A stretch of 64,000 nt of DNA from Lumbricus terrestris (GCA_949752735.1 OX457042.1:27842772-27906771); one strand, 5' to 3'. Counted from the stretch's first letter, positions 22,604 through 33,871 are shown. The notes: a model not told the origin generated them from the sequence alone. Numbers and translations are program-made.

Positions 22604-23174
22604 ATGGATTTGACTTCTCTGACAAACCCTAAACCACCTACCGTCGACACCAATGAGCCACCGCACAACGGCCATCTTGACTGTCGACGTCACGCCAACC
22701 GAAGCTCACACCCGCCACCTGGTGTTCAGTCATCACACACGTTTGGCATTCTACACAAACCGTACGAAAATCGACACCAATGCAGCATGGGTCAACTGAA
22801 CGGGTTAAGTTCGAGGTACGAGACCCTGAATGGAGGAACCCTTGGTCAGGACAACGACGACAGTCCAGTTTCGAGTCTGGTCAACCGAGTCAGGAATACC
22901 GGAAGTAGTGAGTCCCAACTTCCGGTTTCTGGAATGGAGTCGTCGCTGCCGGAAGTACTCTCAGACAATTCAGACGTGAGTCCGTCAACGACTGCAGAGG
23001 TCAGGGACCCAGTCTCCGATGAGGAAGAGGAGGAAGAGGAGGAGGAGGGTAGGGTGCGGTTAAATGGACATGAACTGGATCGAAGTGACGTCGACAGCCT
23101 GGCTGGAAATAGGGAAGAGGAAGAGGAAGAAGAACGAGGATTTGGAATTGTTTGCTCTCCCAGTCAACGTAAAA
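22604..23174 (+). CDS. Evx: Evx coding exon 1
   Basis: Start [12 protein letters not shown]; ends SQRK plus one base before gtaagt at 23175. The upstream 'ataattttttttag' (to 22585) looks like a splice acceptor, so the exon probably begins at 22586 with 18 nt of 5'UTR. Poly-Glu tracts are encoded at about 23020-23048 and 23113-23140. It also contains CCGGAAGT ETS-like sites. Confidence 0.82.
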
Positions 23175-26100
23175 GTAAGTCCATCCGTTTACAATCGTTT
23201 ATCTGTGCGGCTGTTTATTCTCCGATTCGTTTATAAATTTATATGACTTCGTTTATATCTCATGTTTTGTTTATTCGTTCTCTTCTTTGCAGGTCTTTTT
23301 TAAAGAAATTTTATAACTGCACAATTTCTTTTCGCGTACCCATCCTCCATGGTAAATCGCTCCCAATTGGAGGAAAGCGGCCTTTTAAAACTTTTTTTTA
23401 TTGCACATGAGTAGGCCTACTTCTATAACTTCACAAATCCATTTAGAACTGCACATTTTTTTGTAGAGATGCATGCTAAAAACCTTTCATTGTAGTGTAG
23501 GCCTACATGTATATATCAATGACTCTCTCAAAGTTCCTATGTGCAAGATCCATCTCAAATGATATATAGAACCGATACGCACTCGATGTTGCAATGCCAC
23601 CGGTTTTATATAGTTAGCAGCTATTATGTTATTTAATTTAGTAATTTAATTTAAGAGTTATGTTAGTTAGCTAGCACATCATTACGAGCACACAGACAGA
23701 CAGAGACACAGACAGACAAACAAGCAAACAGACAGACAGAGAGAAAGTCCACGGCACTTATAACTATATGAAAATATACGAAGACGATGAATAAGTCTTG
23801 ATACACTTCCCATAATTAATGGGGGGATCTGCAAATAATTAACGATGTGGATGTATAGGCTATTAGCATGTATGCGCGTATAAGTAAGGTGCCGATCATT
23901 GGCTGTTAGTGCGTAAATATTTGGCCACTGTGTACTAAACAGTCGACCGGTTCTGGTCCGGCGGGGTCTGTGATGTTTCGCTAATTGCCCGGATGAAGGA
24001 GGTGCCGTTTTTACGGCGCACGATGTAAGAGACGATTGGTGTGTATGTAGCGAGGGTCGCTAAAGGCAACGTAGAGCTAATGGGAGTCTCTAATGAAATC
24101 GCCTGGCGCTGTTAAGGGGGTAGTTAGGGCACGCGTTCGCCTCGGAGGGGGAGGGGCGGTCTTTTGGTGGATAGGGTGGGCGGGTTTGAAGTGATTATGG
24201 GCGATGGGTGCGTGTGCGTATCTGTCTGTGTGTTTGTGTCATCCTGTATATGCCTCTGTCTTTCTCGGTGTCTCTCTACCTCAGTGTCTGTATGTCTCCA
24301 TTTGTCTGTGTTCGTCTCTCTGTGTGTCTGGATCTCTTTGTATCTTTAAGAGATTTTGACGCACCACCGTTTGATTCAGACTTTTCATTTATATGCATAT
24401 ATATACAATTATACATATGTATTACATGTTATATATTATATATATATTGTACTATTCATTTCTATATCTGTCTCGCTATATCTTCATGTCTCTCTGCCTG
24501 TCAGTGTCTGTTTGTCAGTGTCCGTATACTTGCACATGTCTGTGCAAATCACTGCATGTCACCAATTCTTAGACACAACAACCTTTTCTCTCTCGATGAC
24601 CTCCCTCCTTCCTCATTTAACTCCCATTTGTAAACCCTACTCATGAGAGATCGTGAAGACCTATTTAGCTGCAATTAGGACCTATTCAGCCCAATTAACA
24701 ACCAACCCCTCCGGGCCTCACCTGTCGCTCGTGCGTGTCAGCGTTGATTGAATTCGCTCAGGTAAGCCGAAGGTATACAGCAGTTTGACCGTTTATTTGT
24801 ATTCTTAATTCGCTTCTCTCGCCTCTTGGTCAAGCGACTTTGAGCAAACTTGTACGAGAAAAGGGGCAGTTAGCGACTGATGAAGGGTAGTCCTATAGGG
24901 TACTTGATTGGGGAATGGGACTTGAAGATCAATGCTCCAAGTCTGTCAGCATATAATAGATCGATATATTGCTTGTCTTTCAGTTAAAGGCTCCAACATG
25001 ACACTTGTAAACTAAGATTGTGCAGCTTGCGAAAACTGTCATTGTCTGCATTGCTGAAAATCGCAAAAGAATCGGACTGATATCTCGAGCGCATAGGCGT
25101 ACGAGGCGGGGGTCCAGAGGGGGCAAAACCCCCAAATTTCGGGGCAAAACTGGTTTTCGGGCAAGCAGACCCGGGAAATGACTAAAAAAGGTCATCAACT
25201 TTTCGGGCAATTTTGGGCAAGTGTTTTTCGGGCAAGCAGACCGGGAAATCACTAAAAAAAGTCATCAACTTTTTTCATGGCAGAAAGTTTTATTTTCCAC
25301 GAGATTTCAGGATTTTTTCGGGCAGAATTTAAATCTCCCCCCCAATGCTGAAATCTCCCGTTCGCCTATGCTCGAGCGGTTGCGGAAGGCCGCAAAAACA
25401 TTTCCGATGTACGGAAGGCTGGGTCAGCCATTCTTTGTGCAATGACACATTGTTTTGCAGGCTACATAAAGTTTAGATCAAAGCAGGCAAAAGGTATAAA
25501 CATAAAATCATAATTGAACAATTGAGACTAACGTTACAGAAGGTGAAGCATGCATGTGTGGCATTAGCAATACTGAGAAGGGCGTTGGGGATATTTGCAG
25601 ATACAATACAATACAACACAATACAATATACCCCATAAATGATCAAGTATATATAAGACATTCGCAACAGAAGTAGCTTAGGACATTCGCAGCAGCGTTT
25701 CCTATTCCGCCAATCTCAGGCGATTCGTTTTCATCCCAGGACGGCGTCTGCGTATTACAGGATAGATCAGTTCTACGGCGTTGCCGCGATTAATTTTATA
25801 GCGCCTTAATGCGGAGAAAACCGACAGCCGGACGCCGCGCCCAACTTCCCGTATTATCGTCCGGGCGTCTGCTGCCGGGACCGTCGACGATGAGCGGCGT
25901 ATGATCGCGCCACCTTGCGGTCGGTAAGGCCCAGAAGAGTCGGACGAGTCCTTGGTGTATCGTCCGTCATTTGTGCCCATCTGGCGTCGAAATGACGAGG
26001 GGTACTGGCCCAGCCGACCCCCGGCCGTCGACACCATTCGTCTTAATAAAGACTGCGAGAGTCCGTCGCCACCTCAGAGGGCGCTGCTGCTGCTGCTGCT

Positions 26101-26411
26101 GCTGCTGATGCTTACCGCAGACAACCAGACTGTCTATAGATTCTGATGCGGATGTTTTTGTTGCGCCTTTTGTGATGCGATTGTGATGTGCTGACGGTTG
26201 ATGGCGTTTGAGTTCAGAAAAGGCGATATGTGAATGTTGTTAGGCGAGTGGGAGGTAGGCTGCAGGCGGACGGGTGATGGGTCAAATGCAGAGAGAGACA
26301 GATAGACAGACAGATAGACAGACAGAGAGAGACAGAAACAGACAGACAGAAACAGACACACACAAACACAAACAGAGACAGGCAGATAGAAAGAAAGCGA
26401 CAGAGAGAACC

Positions 26412-26462
<51 letters not shown>

Positions 26463-29064
26463 GAGAGACACAGAGAGAGAAATATATAGAGAGCGAGGGG
26501 AGACAGAGACAATTCCTCCTCTCCATTGCTCTGCATATCTCTTCCCTCCCATGCATTCAGCGACATTCTTACTCTTTTTCATTTCCTTCTCCCCAAATAT
26601 CATTCCCAGTCATCCTCCCAAATTCTTCTCCACAATCCTCCTCCTTCTTAATCGCCCTCTCAATTCTCCTACTCCATCATCCACCTGAATCCTCACCCTA
26701 TACAATCATCATTTCTAATCATTCTCTCCAAAATCAACATTTTCCCCAATCCTCCTTCCCAAATCTCCCTTATAACCAATCTTACTCCTAGTCATCCATC
26801 TCAATCCTCGTCCCAGTCCGTTTTCTCAAACCTCCTCCATATATCCTCCTCCTCAATTTTCATCTCAAATCCACTCCCCCAAATCCCCTTCTCAATCCTC
26901 CTCCCCAATCCTTTTCCTTTATGACAAATCGAGCGAAACTCCGACCGACAAAATGACGATTTGTCTAATTGACCGTTTTACTTCAATCGAAATCTCGTCC
27001 CATTGATCCCATCTCGCCCGAGATCTCGTCTAACCCCTCTCTGCCCTCTCTACCCTCCGTCCCTCCGCCAATCGGAACCCCCTCATGCATAATTGAAACA
27101 TGGTCGGCTGGCGACCAAACCACGTGGGACACACGCTTCACCGTCGCTACCGTCATTAGCAAGAGGGCGCTCTACTCCTCGGACGTCATTATGCATATAT
27201 CAGACGGCAGACGTCGCTCGATGAAAATCTGGAGCGCTTTATCTGAGCGATAATCAATGGGACGTGGCCAACACCAAAGACCTAACACGTTTTAGTTGAC
27301 GATGCATGACCCTGTTTTGACCTTATAGGCCTACACCATCTCTGATTCAATGCCTCACATATAGTCCATCACAACTTTTAACGTAACACATGTTAGTAAA
27401 TTAGTAAGATATTGCATATATACATGTAATTATGTGCATTGTGCCTACAGTAAAATGAAGAGGTCCAGCAAAGCATTTTATTTAGGAATTGCTTATTTAA
27501 AATGTAAAATAGTTATACAGTAACAGCACTACAGTATATAGGGCAAGGTAGGGATATGCCCTTGTAAAAACATTGCTTTTTGCCATGCCACAAGACTGTC
27601 AGAAATTTTGGGCGTAAATCGCCCCTTGCGTTGGCTTTTTACAGGCCTATGACTGCCATTGCCGTGCCAATGTTGTTACGGTTACAAAGTATTGCCCTGC
27701 CTCTGAAATATAATAACCAAGTGTTTTCTTTTTATTATTCTGGTTTTCTAATTTAAAATCGGTTATTTAAAATCATTAGAGATAATTGCTATATAACTGA
27801 AAGAATTTCGTGGTAGATTTTCTTTCGACTTCTTCGGACGAGACCCACAGTCGTCGATATCGGACAGCGTTTACGCGAGAACAGCTCGAGAGACTTGAAC
27901 GAGAATACACGCGAGAGAATTACGTCTCACGTCCTCGCAGGTGCGAGCTCGCACAGATGCTCAACCTACCAGAATCTACGATTAAAGTAAGAACCTTACC
28001 TATTAGTGTCAGGGCCGGATCCAAGGTAGCCATGGCTCCCCATTTAGAAATTTGCACGGGACGTGACCCCCCCCATCTGGTTTCAACAAGTTTTCAATCT
28101 ATGCAGCGCGAGAAGTTGAGAGAGAAAAGTACCATATGACTAAAAAAAGGTCAACAGATTTTTCGGCCAAAGACTAACGACAATTTTTTCGACTCAATAT
28201 AAAAAATTTGGCCCCACTTAGAATTTTTTTATATCCGCCTCTGATTAGTGTTGTGTTTAATTAACAATTGCTTAGCATTAGGCCCTATCGTCATCTATAG
28301 ACTGGTTTGGCTCTGATTAAGATTTTGATTTCTGATGTGAATCATGTCTTTGCATATATAGGCTATAGGTATCGTTAGCTTCTCATAAATCGCCGTTTTC
28401 CATTAAGTAGGCCTATAATTAATTATCCATCATATAGTCATACTCTGCAATATGTATAACAAGCCCCCACTACTGTCTTTTGTCGTGTTAGATTTGGTTT
28501 CAAAATCGTCGCATGAAGGACAAACGTCAGCGTCAGACGTTGCCCTGGTCTCTGACCATCGACCAAGCTCACGTCTACAACTACCTCTTCGGTGCAGTCG
28601 CCACCCACATCCCCCAAGCCCTCCCTGCCCTCTACTCGTCTCTTCCACCCTTCGCACACGGCTATCTCCCCACCGCACTACCCTCTCCGGCCGGGTCCCC
28701 CGTTACCATCTACCCCCCACACAACAACAACTTCCCCTCATCGACGGGGTTGGCGACCTACCCCCCATCTAGACAGTCGAACTGGACCCTACCGGTGTCC
28801 CTTGCCGTCGGAGTTCCCACGTCTGGTACGCAAAACTCAATGACGTCATCGAAGTTCGAGCACACGATTGGTAACCAGGTAGCGATGACGACGTCGACGC
28901 AGTTTGAATGCGCCGTTGGAGCGCAGGTACCGATGACGTCAGCGAAATGTGAGTATCACACCACGAGCAGACAGATACCGATGACGTCGTCTAAAGTTGA
29001 GTATCCGAAGCTGGTGCGGGAACTGTTTCGGCCGTTTGAGACGGCGGAAGTAAAGCGGTCGTGA
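22604..29064 (+). CDS. Evx: Evx/even-skipped homeobox transcription factor (3 coding exons)
   Basis: Coding exons 22604-23174, 27817-27986 and 28492-29064 join in phase (1-2, then 0-0) to 437 residues. Residues 1-190 are Ser/Pro-rich with two acidic poly-Glu runs. The homeodomain straddles exons 2 and 3: [19 protein letters not shown], then [22 protein letters not shown], and [28 protein letters not shown] plus MKDKRQR is diagnostic of the Eve/Evx class. The intron between homeodomain residues 46 and 47 also fits Evx genes. Position 47 is Ile, where Evx proteins usually have Val. The C-terminus ends with LFRPFE, resembling the LF.PY motif near the end of many Eve proteins. Evx is a nuclear factor acting in posterior/mesodermal patterning and interneuron identity. 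Its expected partner, the Hox cluster, is not in the window. Confidence 0.93.
23290..23480 (-). repeat. dispersed GTGCAGTT repeat, inverted copy
   Basis: On the minus strand it reads 'gtgcagttctaaatgga' at the right end and 'gtgcagttataaaatttct' at the left end, as in 19210-19400. Lies in Evx intron 1. Confidence 0.45.
23500..25083. other. Evx intron 1, left part
   Basis: No gene. A GACA-type microsatellite lies at 23690-23745. 23940-24130 is unusually CpG-rich and repeat-free for this intron, a candidate cis-regulatory block. 24220-24530 is a CTGT/CTCT pyrimidine-rich low-complexity stretch. 24640-24860 looks like single-copy sequence. Confidence 0.35.
25092..25370. mobile_element. CATAGGCG MITE with 8-bp target duplication, Evx intron 1
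   Basis: Ends CATAGGCGTACG and CGTTCGCCTATG are inverted. Perfect CTCGAGCG flanks both sides (25084-25091 and 25371-25378). The interior has repeats around 'ttttcgggcaagcagacc' and no coding potential. A decayed relative lies at about 19640-19793. Confidence 0.8.
25690..26050. promoter_or_regulatory. CpG-rich single-copy island in Evx intron 1
   Basis: About 350 bp dense in CpG and free of recognisable repeats, within an AT-rich intron. It includes a homeodomain-type core (cgattaatttt, about 25786). A minus-strand open frame of 111 codons spans it but resembles no protein I know. I read it as a possible enhancer or island; function not shown. Confidence 0.35.
26276..26492. repeat. (GACA)n/(GAGA)n microsatellite
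   Basis: GACAGACA and GAGAGA repeats. All long frames here (Thr/Asp/Arg/Gln or Ser/Leu/Cys/Val) are low-complexity artefacts. Confidence 0.9.
26560..26930. repeat. degenerate pyrimidine-rich (CCTCCT/CAATCCTC) tract
   Basis: Loosely repeated 'tcctcctcc', 'caatcctc' and 'ctcccaaat' words over about 370 bp. Low-complexity intronic sequence. Confidence 0.5.
26935..27260. promoter_or_regulatory. candidate cis-regulatory block in Evx intron 1
   Basis: Repeat-free, balanced composition, with clustered motif-like words: an E-box in 'accacgtggg' (27119-27128), 'ctcatgcataattg' and 'cattatgcatatat' (POU/Cdx-like), and a two-sided GATA arrangement TTTATCTGAGCGATAA at 27238-27253. An open frame runs through it but has no protein similarity I recognise. 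Prediction only. Confidence 0.3.
27260..27816. other. Evx intron 1, right end
   Basis: AT-rich and non-coding. It ends at an acceptor (cgtggtag, AG at 27815-27816) with a weak pyrimidine tract, chosen because it gives the right phase and runs directly into the homeobox. Confidence 0.5.
27817..27986 (+). CDS. Evx: Evx coding exon 2 (homeodomain residues 1-46)
   Basis: The first two bases complete an Asn codon with exon 1. The exon then reads [11 protein letters not shown] and the homeodomain start [11 protein letters not shown], ending NLPESTIK at gtaaga (27987). Confidence 0.92.
28014..28245. mobile_element. GGGGCGGATCC-type MITE in Evx intron 2
   Basis: The left end AGGGCCGGATCCAAGG and right end TATCCGCCTCT are an inverted pair. 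The flanks read ATTAGTGTC and ATTAGTGTT, a 9-bp target duplication with one change. It sits about 27 bp after the splice donor and supplies nearly half of this 505-bp intron. Confidence 0.7.
28492..29064 (+). CDS. Evx: Evx coding exon 3 (homeodomain recognition helix and C-terminus)
   Basis: It begins [19 protein letters not shown] after a good acceptor (gtgttag). The following 170 residues are Pro/Tyr/Thr/Ser-rich and include about four imperfect 16-20-residue units starting MTSSK/MTTST/MTSAK. It ends [13 protein letters not shown] and stops at 29062-29064. The DNA under the units repeatedly contains ATGACGTCA or close variants. Confidence 0.9.
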   Translation: MWFQNRRMKDKRQRQTLPWSLTIDQAHVYNYLFGAVATHIPQALPALYSSLPPFAHGYLPTALPSPAGSPVTIYPPHNNNFPSSTGLATYPPSRQSNWTLPVSLAVGVPTSGTQNSMTSSKFEHTIGNQVAMTTSTQFECAVGAQVPMTSAKCEYHTTSRQIPMTSSKVEYPKLVRELFRPFETAEVKRS

Positions 29065-29460
29065 AACCGGAACCGGAAACCGGAACCGGTGATGAACGTA
29101 ACGGAAGTGACGTTTTCAACGAGTGAACGATAAGAATGTTCGAGCAATTGGACGTCCTCTTTCCGTGTGAAATTATTTGGAGCAAAGACCTGCAGAGAAA
29201 CGAAACGTTTGGTGGACGTGCATTTAAACAGTGGTGTACGAACAACAAGACATATAGGCCTACACGAGGAACAGAATATTAATAGTTTTCTCCTATATAA
29301 ACAAACTTTCTGCACATCTTTCTTAAATTTTCTGCAATATGTCGTTATCAGCTTCATCATGTTTCTAGTGTTACTGTTATTGTCATTGCTATTGTCAGTA
29401 TTAGGCCTATTATATATATGCAATCTCTCGAGATTTCAAAAATAGGAATTCGCATCGTTC
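29065..29460 (+). other. likely Evx 3'UTR
   Basis: Non-coding sequence after the stop. The first AATAAA I find downstream on this strand is at 30674-30679, beyond two repeat tracts, so the true cleavage site is uncertain. Confidence 0.35.
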
Positions 29461-29494
29461 TTTAATGCTGTCGCTGATTATGCTGTGCTGCAAT

Positions 29495-29840
29495 TGTTAT
29501 TATTATTATTATTTTCTACCGAGGTACATGATAATTATGCTCTTCAGGAGTAGTCTAAAAAATTATGCTAGGAGCTGTTGCTGAATGTATTGTTGTTATT
29601 ATTATCATTATTTATTATTATTATCTTAGACAATGTGATGATCGTTTATTGTTATTATTATCATTATTATCATTGTTATTTTTATTATTATTTTTATCAT
29701 TACTATTATTATTATCTTAGGCAATGTGATGATCGCTTATTGTTATTATTATCATTATTTATTATTATTATTTTTATTATTATTATTTTTATCATTATTA
29801 TTATTATTATCTTAGGCAATGTGATGATCGTTTATTTTAA
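29495..29840. repeat. TTATTATTATC-rich repeat with about 95-bp superunits
   Basis: The phrase 'atcttag.caatgtgatgatcg' plus 'ttattgtta' recurs at about 29620, 29715 and 29810 within ATT triplet sequence. Confidence 0.75.
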
Positions 29841-30114
29841 TCTGAAACGGTTTCACTATTTCATTTCAATATCATCATTTTATATTGGTGTTACTATTAT
29901 CAAAGACCTTATAGTCTACGACTATTATTATTGATGTTATGTATTTATTTTACCACGAGGAAGGTGAAGTTCTTCAGGATAATCAAACTTACATCAGGAT
30001 GTGTTTAGGTAAAATTATAGAAATTTTTACCGGAGAATCAAGGAAACCTGTAGAACAATACATATCCATGCACAATTGCACATACATCTCAATTGTCAGC
30101 GTCACCTCTACAGC

Positions 30115-30335
30115 CATCATGATCATCCTGATCATAGTCATCCCGATTATAATCATCATGATCAAAATCCTCATAATTATAATCTTCATGATCATAATCA
30201 GCACGATCATAATCATCATCATCACGTGCATGATCATCATAATAATCATCATGATCTTGATCATAATCATCATGATCATCATAATCATCGCCATAATCAC
30301 CATCATAATCATAATTATCATTATAATCATAAGAA
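30115..30335. repeat. (CATGAT/ATAATC)n low-complexity repeat
   Basis: Short words CATGATCAT, ATAATCATC and CACGATCAT recur; many are self-complementary (ATGATCAT). The Ile/Met/His-rich frames on both strands are artefacts. Confidence 0.8.
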
Positions 30336-30339
30336 TCTC

Positions 30340-30955
30340 GAAGGCGCTATAATAAGTCTTCATAGATAAGCTACACATAATGCTACAAGATTTGATTTTA
30401 TTCACGCAGGCTAGATAGGTCTACTCTACAGACGACATCTTTTGGTTATTGCCATCATTTCAATGGTCTTACAGTAAATATGCAATGAACTTTGTTGTCT
30501 GTTTCCACGTTTGACTCTTTGGAAACTCGATAGCGATCCCGTATTTCTAATTGTTTCGACAGTAGAATTGATTTCTTTATTTTTATATCGGACCTTACAC
30601 TGACGGTCTGACCTCCCGTCGTTTGAACAAGCGCTAACCAAGCGCGATATTAGTTGAGTGTCGCCATCTGGCGAATAAATTTGAATCATAACTGCTATCT
30701 AGCGATCAACACCGTACATAATAGAACTGGTTTTGCCAAGCAGACATGCGACCGCTCTAGCCACCAGCCCTCCCACTTATCCATTCATTCATCCATCCGT
30801 CCATCTCGGGGGACCAACAACTCCCCTTAGCCGAAGAACGCAGACCTCGATGTGTGGTTAATACAGAAACTGGGCGACAGAAAATAATCAGGTGAGTTGG
30901 ACGGAACGTGATCAGTGAGACAATACACCAAGCAATAATTGCTGCCATTCTATGA
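30340..30955. other. Evx-MAP intergenic, no gene seen
   Basis: Non-repetitive, AT-rich sequence with a candidate AATAAA at 30674-30679. A CATC-type repeat lies near 30780-30810. Nothing else I can support. Confidence 0.35.
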
Positions 30956-30972
30956 GAGATGCTTTGCGAGGC

Positions 30973-30975
<3 letters not shown>

Positions 30976-31040
<65 letters not shown>
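30976..31040. repeat. (GT)n microsatellite followed by a copy of the 110-bp repeat
   Basis: About 60 bp of GT, followed at 31040-31150 by the dispersed 110-bp repeat ('aacgtcactgtgtgg', 'ggcttgggactggcactggc'). Confidence 0.9.
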
Positions 31041-31548
31041 TTGCAGTTTAACGTCACTGTGTGGTAACAAAGACCATTAGCGACGCCCTCCTCCTTTATC
31101 CAGGCTTGGGACTGGCACTGGCATAGTGCACCTAGTGGCGGAGTTTTGCTAGGCATGCAGAAAATTCAGGATAGGCCTATCGCGCATGTAGACAGAACGC
31201 TGTGGCACATTTAAATAATGTGATGTAATGTAGACATAATCTGATGTAAATATTCGAGAATTTCTCAGAGCCCACAAGCCATGTCAGGTAGACTAGCTTA
31301 ATCACTGGCGCTTTACCAACTCTAATACGATCGAACAGCAGAAGACGCCATTATTAAGCCGGATGGGTCGGTGGGAGACCAGAAGGAACCGAACTGATGG
31401 GGATGAAGGCGTCGACATGAACTACGGATGCGCCATGGAGAAGAAAGGGCCGCAGGACAACACGCAACTGACGTGACCACTGACTGGTATAATAGTAACA
31501 GCATTGTGTGACCATGTTAACATGCTGCGAAAGATTAAGTTCTTGGCC

Positions 31549-31803
31549 AGGGGCGGATCCAGGGGGGCCAATCCGGCCATGCCCCCCCATTTCAAAAGTG
31601 TGTGGGACTGGCCCCCATTTGATTTCAACAACAGATTACTTTTAAAAAGTCATCAGTTATTTTGGCAGGGAAAATTGGGTAAGCTTATATTTTCCAGACA
31701 TTTCGACCAAATGACTAAAGAAAAAATCGTCACAATTTTTTTCTCGCAAAGATCACAGAAAGTTTTGCCACCACCCCTTCGAAAATTTCTGTATCCGCCC
31801 CTG
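31549..31803. mobile_element. GGGGCGGATCC-type MITE, well-preserved copy
   Basis: Ends AGGGGCGGATCCAGG and TTCTGTATCCGCCCCT are inverted. The flanks are GTTCTTGGCC on both sides, a perfect 10-bp target duplication. About 255 bp, no coding capacity. Confidence 0.82.
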
Positions 31804-32399
31804 TTCTTGGCCAAGTATCATCACCTAAAGGTGGCGGACGTAAGCGAGAAAGCAATGATGGGGGGAGATATCAGCCAACAATATGGGGGAAGATATCCGC
31901 CAACAGGCGTTAAAAACGGTAGTGACACATGCAGTGGGATCTATAGGAGCCGTGCAGCTTGAGCACGGTTAGCACGACCCATGAGGAGAGAGCTCAGCCA
32001 TTCATCTATCCACCAGCCCCATCCATCCGTCCATCCATCCATCCATCCGCAAGTGATTCGGCATGATACTGTGCACTCAGCTATATCAAAAATCCGTTGC
32101 ACGTTATAACTATCACCAGGTCTTAAGTTATTTTCTCAACGTCACTTGAGGCTGTCAAAATAATGAGCTCTAAGAACGTTCAGATGCACAACAGCCACGT
32201 CCATCAGCTAGGTATGTTTACAAACAATTCGCCTTTGAAATGCTCGCACAAGGGCACATACCAGTTGTTACCGGGTCAGTCCGCTACAATATGTCGTGCA
32301 TCCATCCATCCACACAGCCGCCGAAAACAATCGATAGATGGGAGAATGAGCGCACGTACACACGTGCCACCGTCCTCCCATCTCCCCTTCGGTCATTAT
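31804..32399. other. Evx-MAP intergenic, right part
   Basis: Non-coding, with a short CCAT repeat at 32020-32045. No recognised element. Confidence 0.35.
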
Positions 32400-33060
32400 C
32401 ATCGCCGAGCGCCGGGGCTCACCGCGACAGCTGACTATGTGGCCACGGTCCTACAGCAGCGCAGCCCAGCGGCCGTGGCCAACCCTTCTACATTATTTAT
32501 CGACACGGCTTAGCGTGTCCGCCATTTTGGACGATTCGTGGTCGACCGCGAGTAGAATGCTCGTGAATTGAATACCGGAATATTTTCGGGCAAGAGCGGT
32601 TTCGCGAGCGATATTGAGACTTCATTCGAAATCGATGGATATTTTTTACTCGTACGAACAAGGATTTTGTTCTGTAGCCGTTTAGCATTTCTAACGTTGA
32701 AGCCACAGATTTTTATAGAGGTCTATTTTGGAGAATTATATCGGATTTTGTTCGAATTTCATAAACTGCGTTTGTAAACCAGACTATGATGGCTAACTAG
32801 AGCATCGCATTGTGGGTTCTAGAACGGTTCCTGGATGATTCTAGAACGAACTGAAAAACGATTAGAACAGTGTGCACTGGAAGAAAGACGGTTTGAACCT
32901 ATACGGAAATTTGACTTTTTGTACAAACGAGCGCTTTATGAATTTGCTTGAGTTTGAAGTCAGCTTTATCGTTTGCAGCTGGTTAGATAATAATAAATAC
33001 TTGAATTGCGCTATATAAATTTCTCATTGTGGTTTATAGTTGCGCTGTCTTCCACGCAAA
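32400..33060 (+). promoter_or_regulatory. candidate promoter and 5'UTR of the MAP gene
   Basis: A CpG-richer, repeat-poor stretch ahead of the start codon. It contains a YY1-like GCCATTTTGG at about 32520 and, in the opposite sense, AAAATGGCGG at the start codon itself, a combination common at TATA-less start sites. Start site not determined; an intron inside the 5'UTR (AG near 33039) is possible. Confidence 0.35.
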
Positions 33061-33097
33061 ATGGCGGAGAATGGTGTGGAACTTCAACATGGCGATG
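33061..33097 (+). CDS. MAP exon 1 (start codon)
   Basis: Start context caaaATGG; reads [12 protein letters not shown] plus one base before gtgagt. That base joins CA at 36158 to give Ala. Start chosen on context, donor quality and phase. Confidence 0.72.
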
Positions 33098-33840
33098 GTG
33101 AGTGAGAGAGGGCGTTCTTTAGTTTTGATTTGGTGGTAAACTTATCCCACTATCCGTATAGTAGGATCTTATTGGGGGTGTCATCTTCAGCCCTTCGATG
33201 CTTGAAGTCTTTCTTATTTCCTCGGTGCTGTCACGCTGTGTGCGTCTCTGAATAGATATAGGCCTTAATAGATAATTATAGGCCTATAGTCTGTAAGAAA
33301 CGCTTTATAAATGCTCATATACAATACAATACAATACCAGACAATACAATACAATGCAATACAAATGCTCAAGAAATCCATCCATCTTCTGTTCCTGTTT
33401 TGTGTGCACTTCTGAAATTCAGAAGGAGAGAAATGTCAGGAAATAGATGCATTCTATTTTTTGTATTTATGGTAGCGCGGTATGTCTTAATCGATTTGTC
33501 TATAACAACTCGCATGTCAATCTAGTTATTTATGTATGAGTCGGACTTGTAGATGTTTGATTATCGGACTATGGCAGACTGGCAGTCAAACCAAAAAGTT
33601 AGAGGTTCATATTCCAATCAAACAGAAAGATATTTCAATATACATTATTAGGTAGACCTATTTAATGTAAACAAATTATAGTATACGATTATACATATGC
33701 TTCGCCTTTCGCCCTTTAACGAACTTAACTGTGTAATGATAATACAACAACGACACACTGCTCGTGAGCACAATCTCATACTGTCCAAAACCCGATTTCA
33801 TACAACAGACTATACAAATTTGAAGTTGCTATATATATAT

Positions 33841-33871
<31 letters not shown>

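Noticed and set aside
22604..23236. Reading Evx exon 1 as a stand-alone 210-residue gene
   Set aside because: A consensus donor at 23175 and exact phase fit to the homeobox exon make the last 20 residues intronic.
25702..26037. 111-codon minus-strand frame in Evx intron 1
   Set aside because: CpG-rich sequence has few stops by chance; no domain, no splice signals in phase. Kept only as a possible regulatory island.
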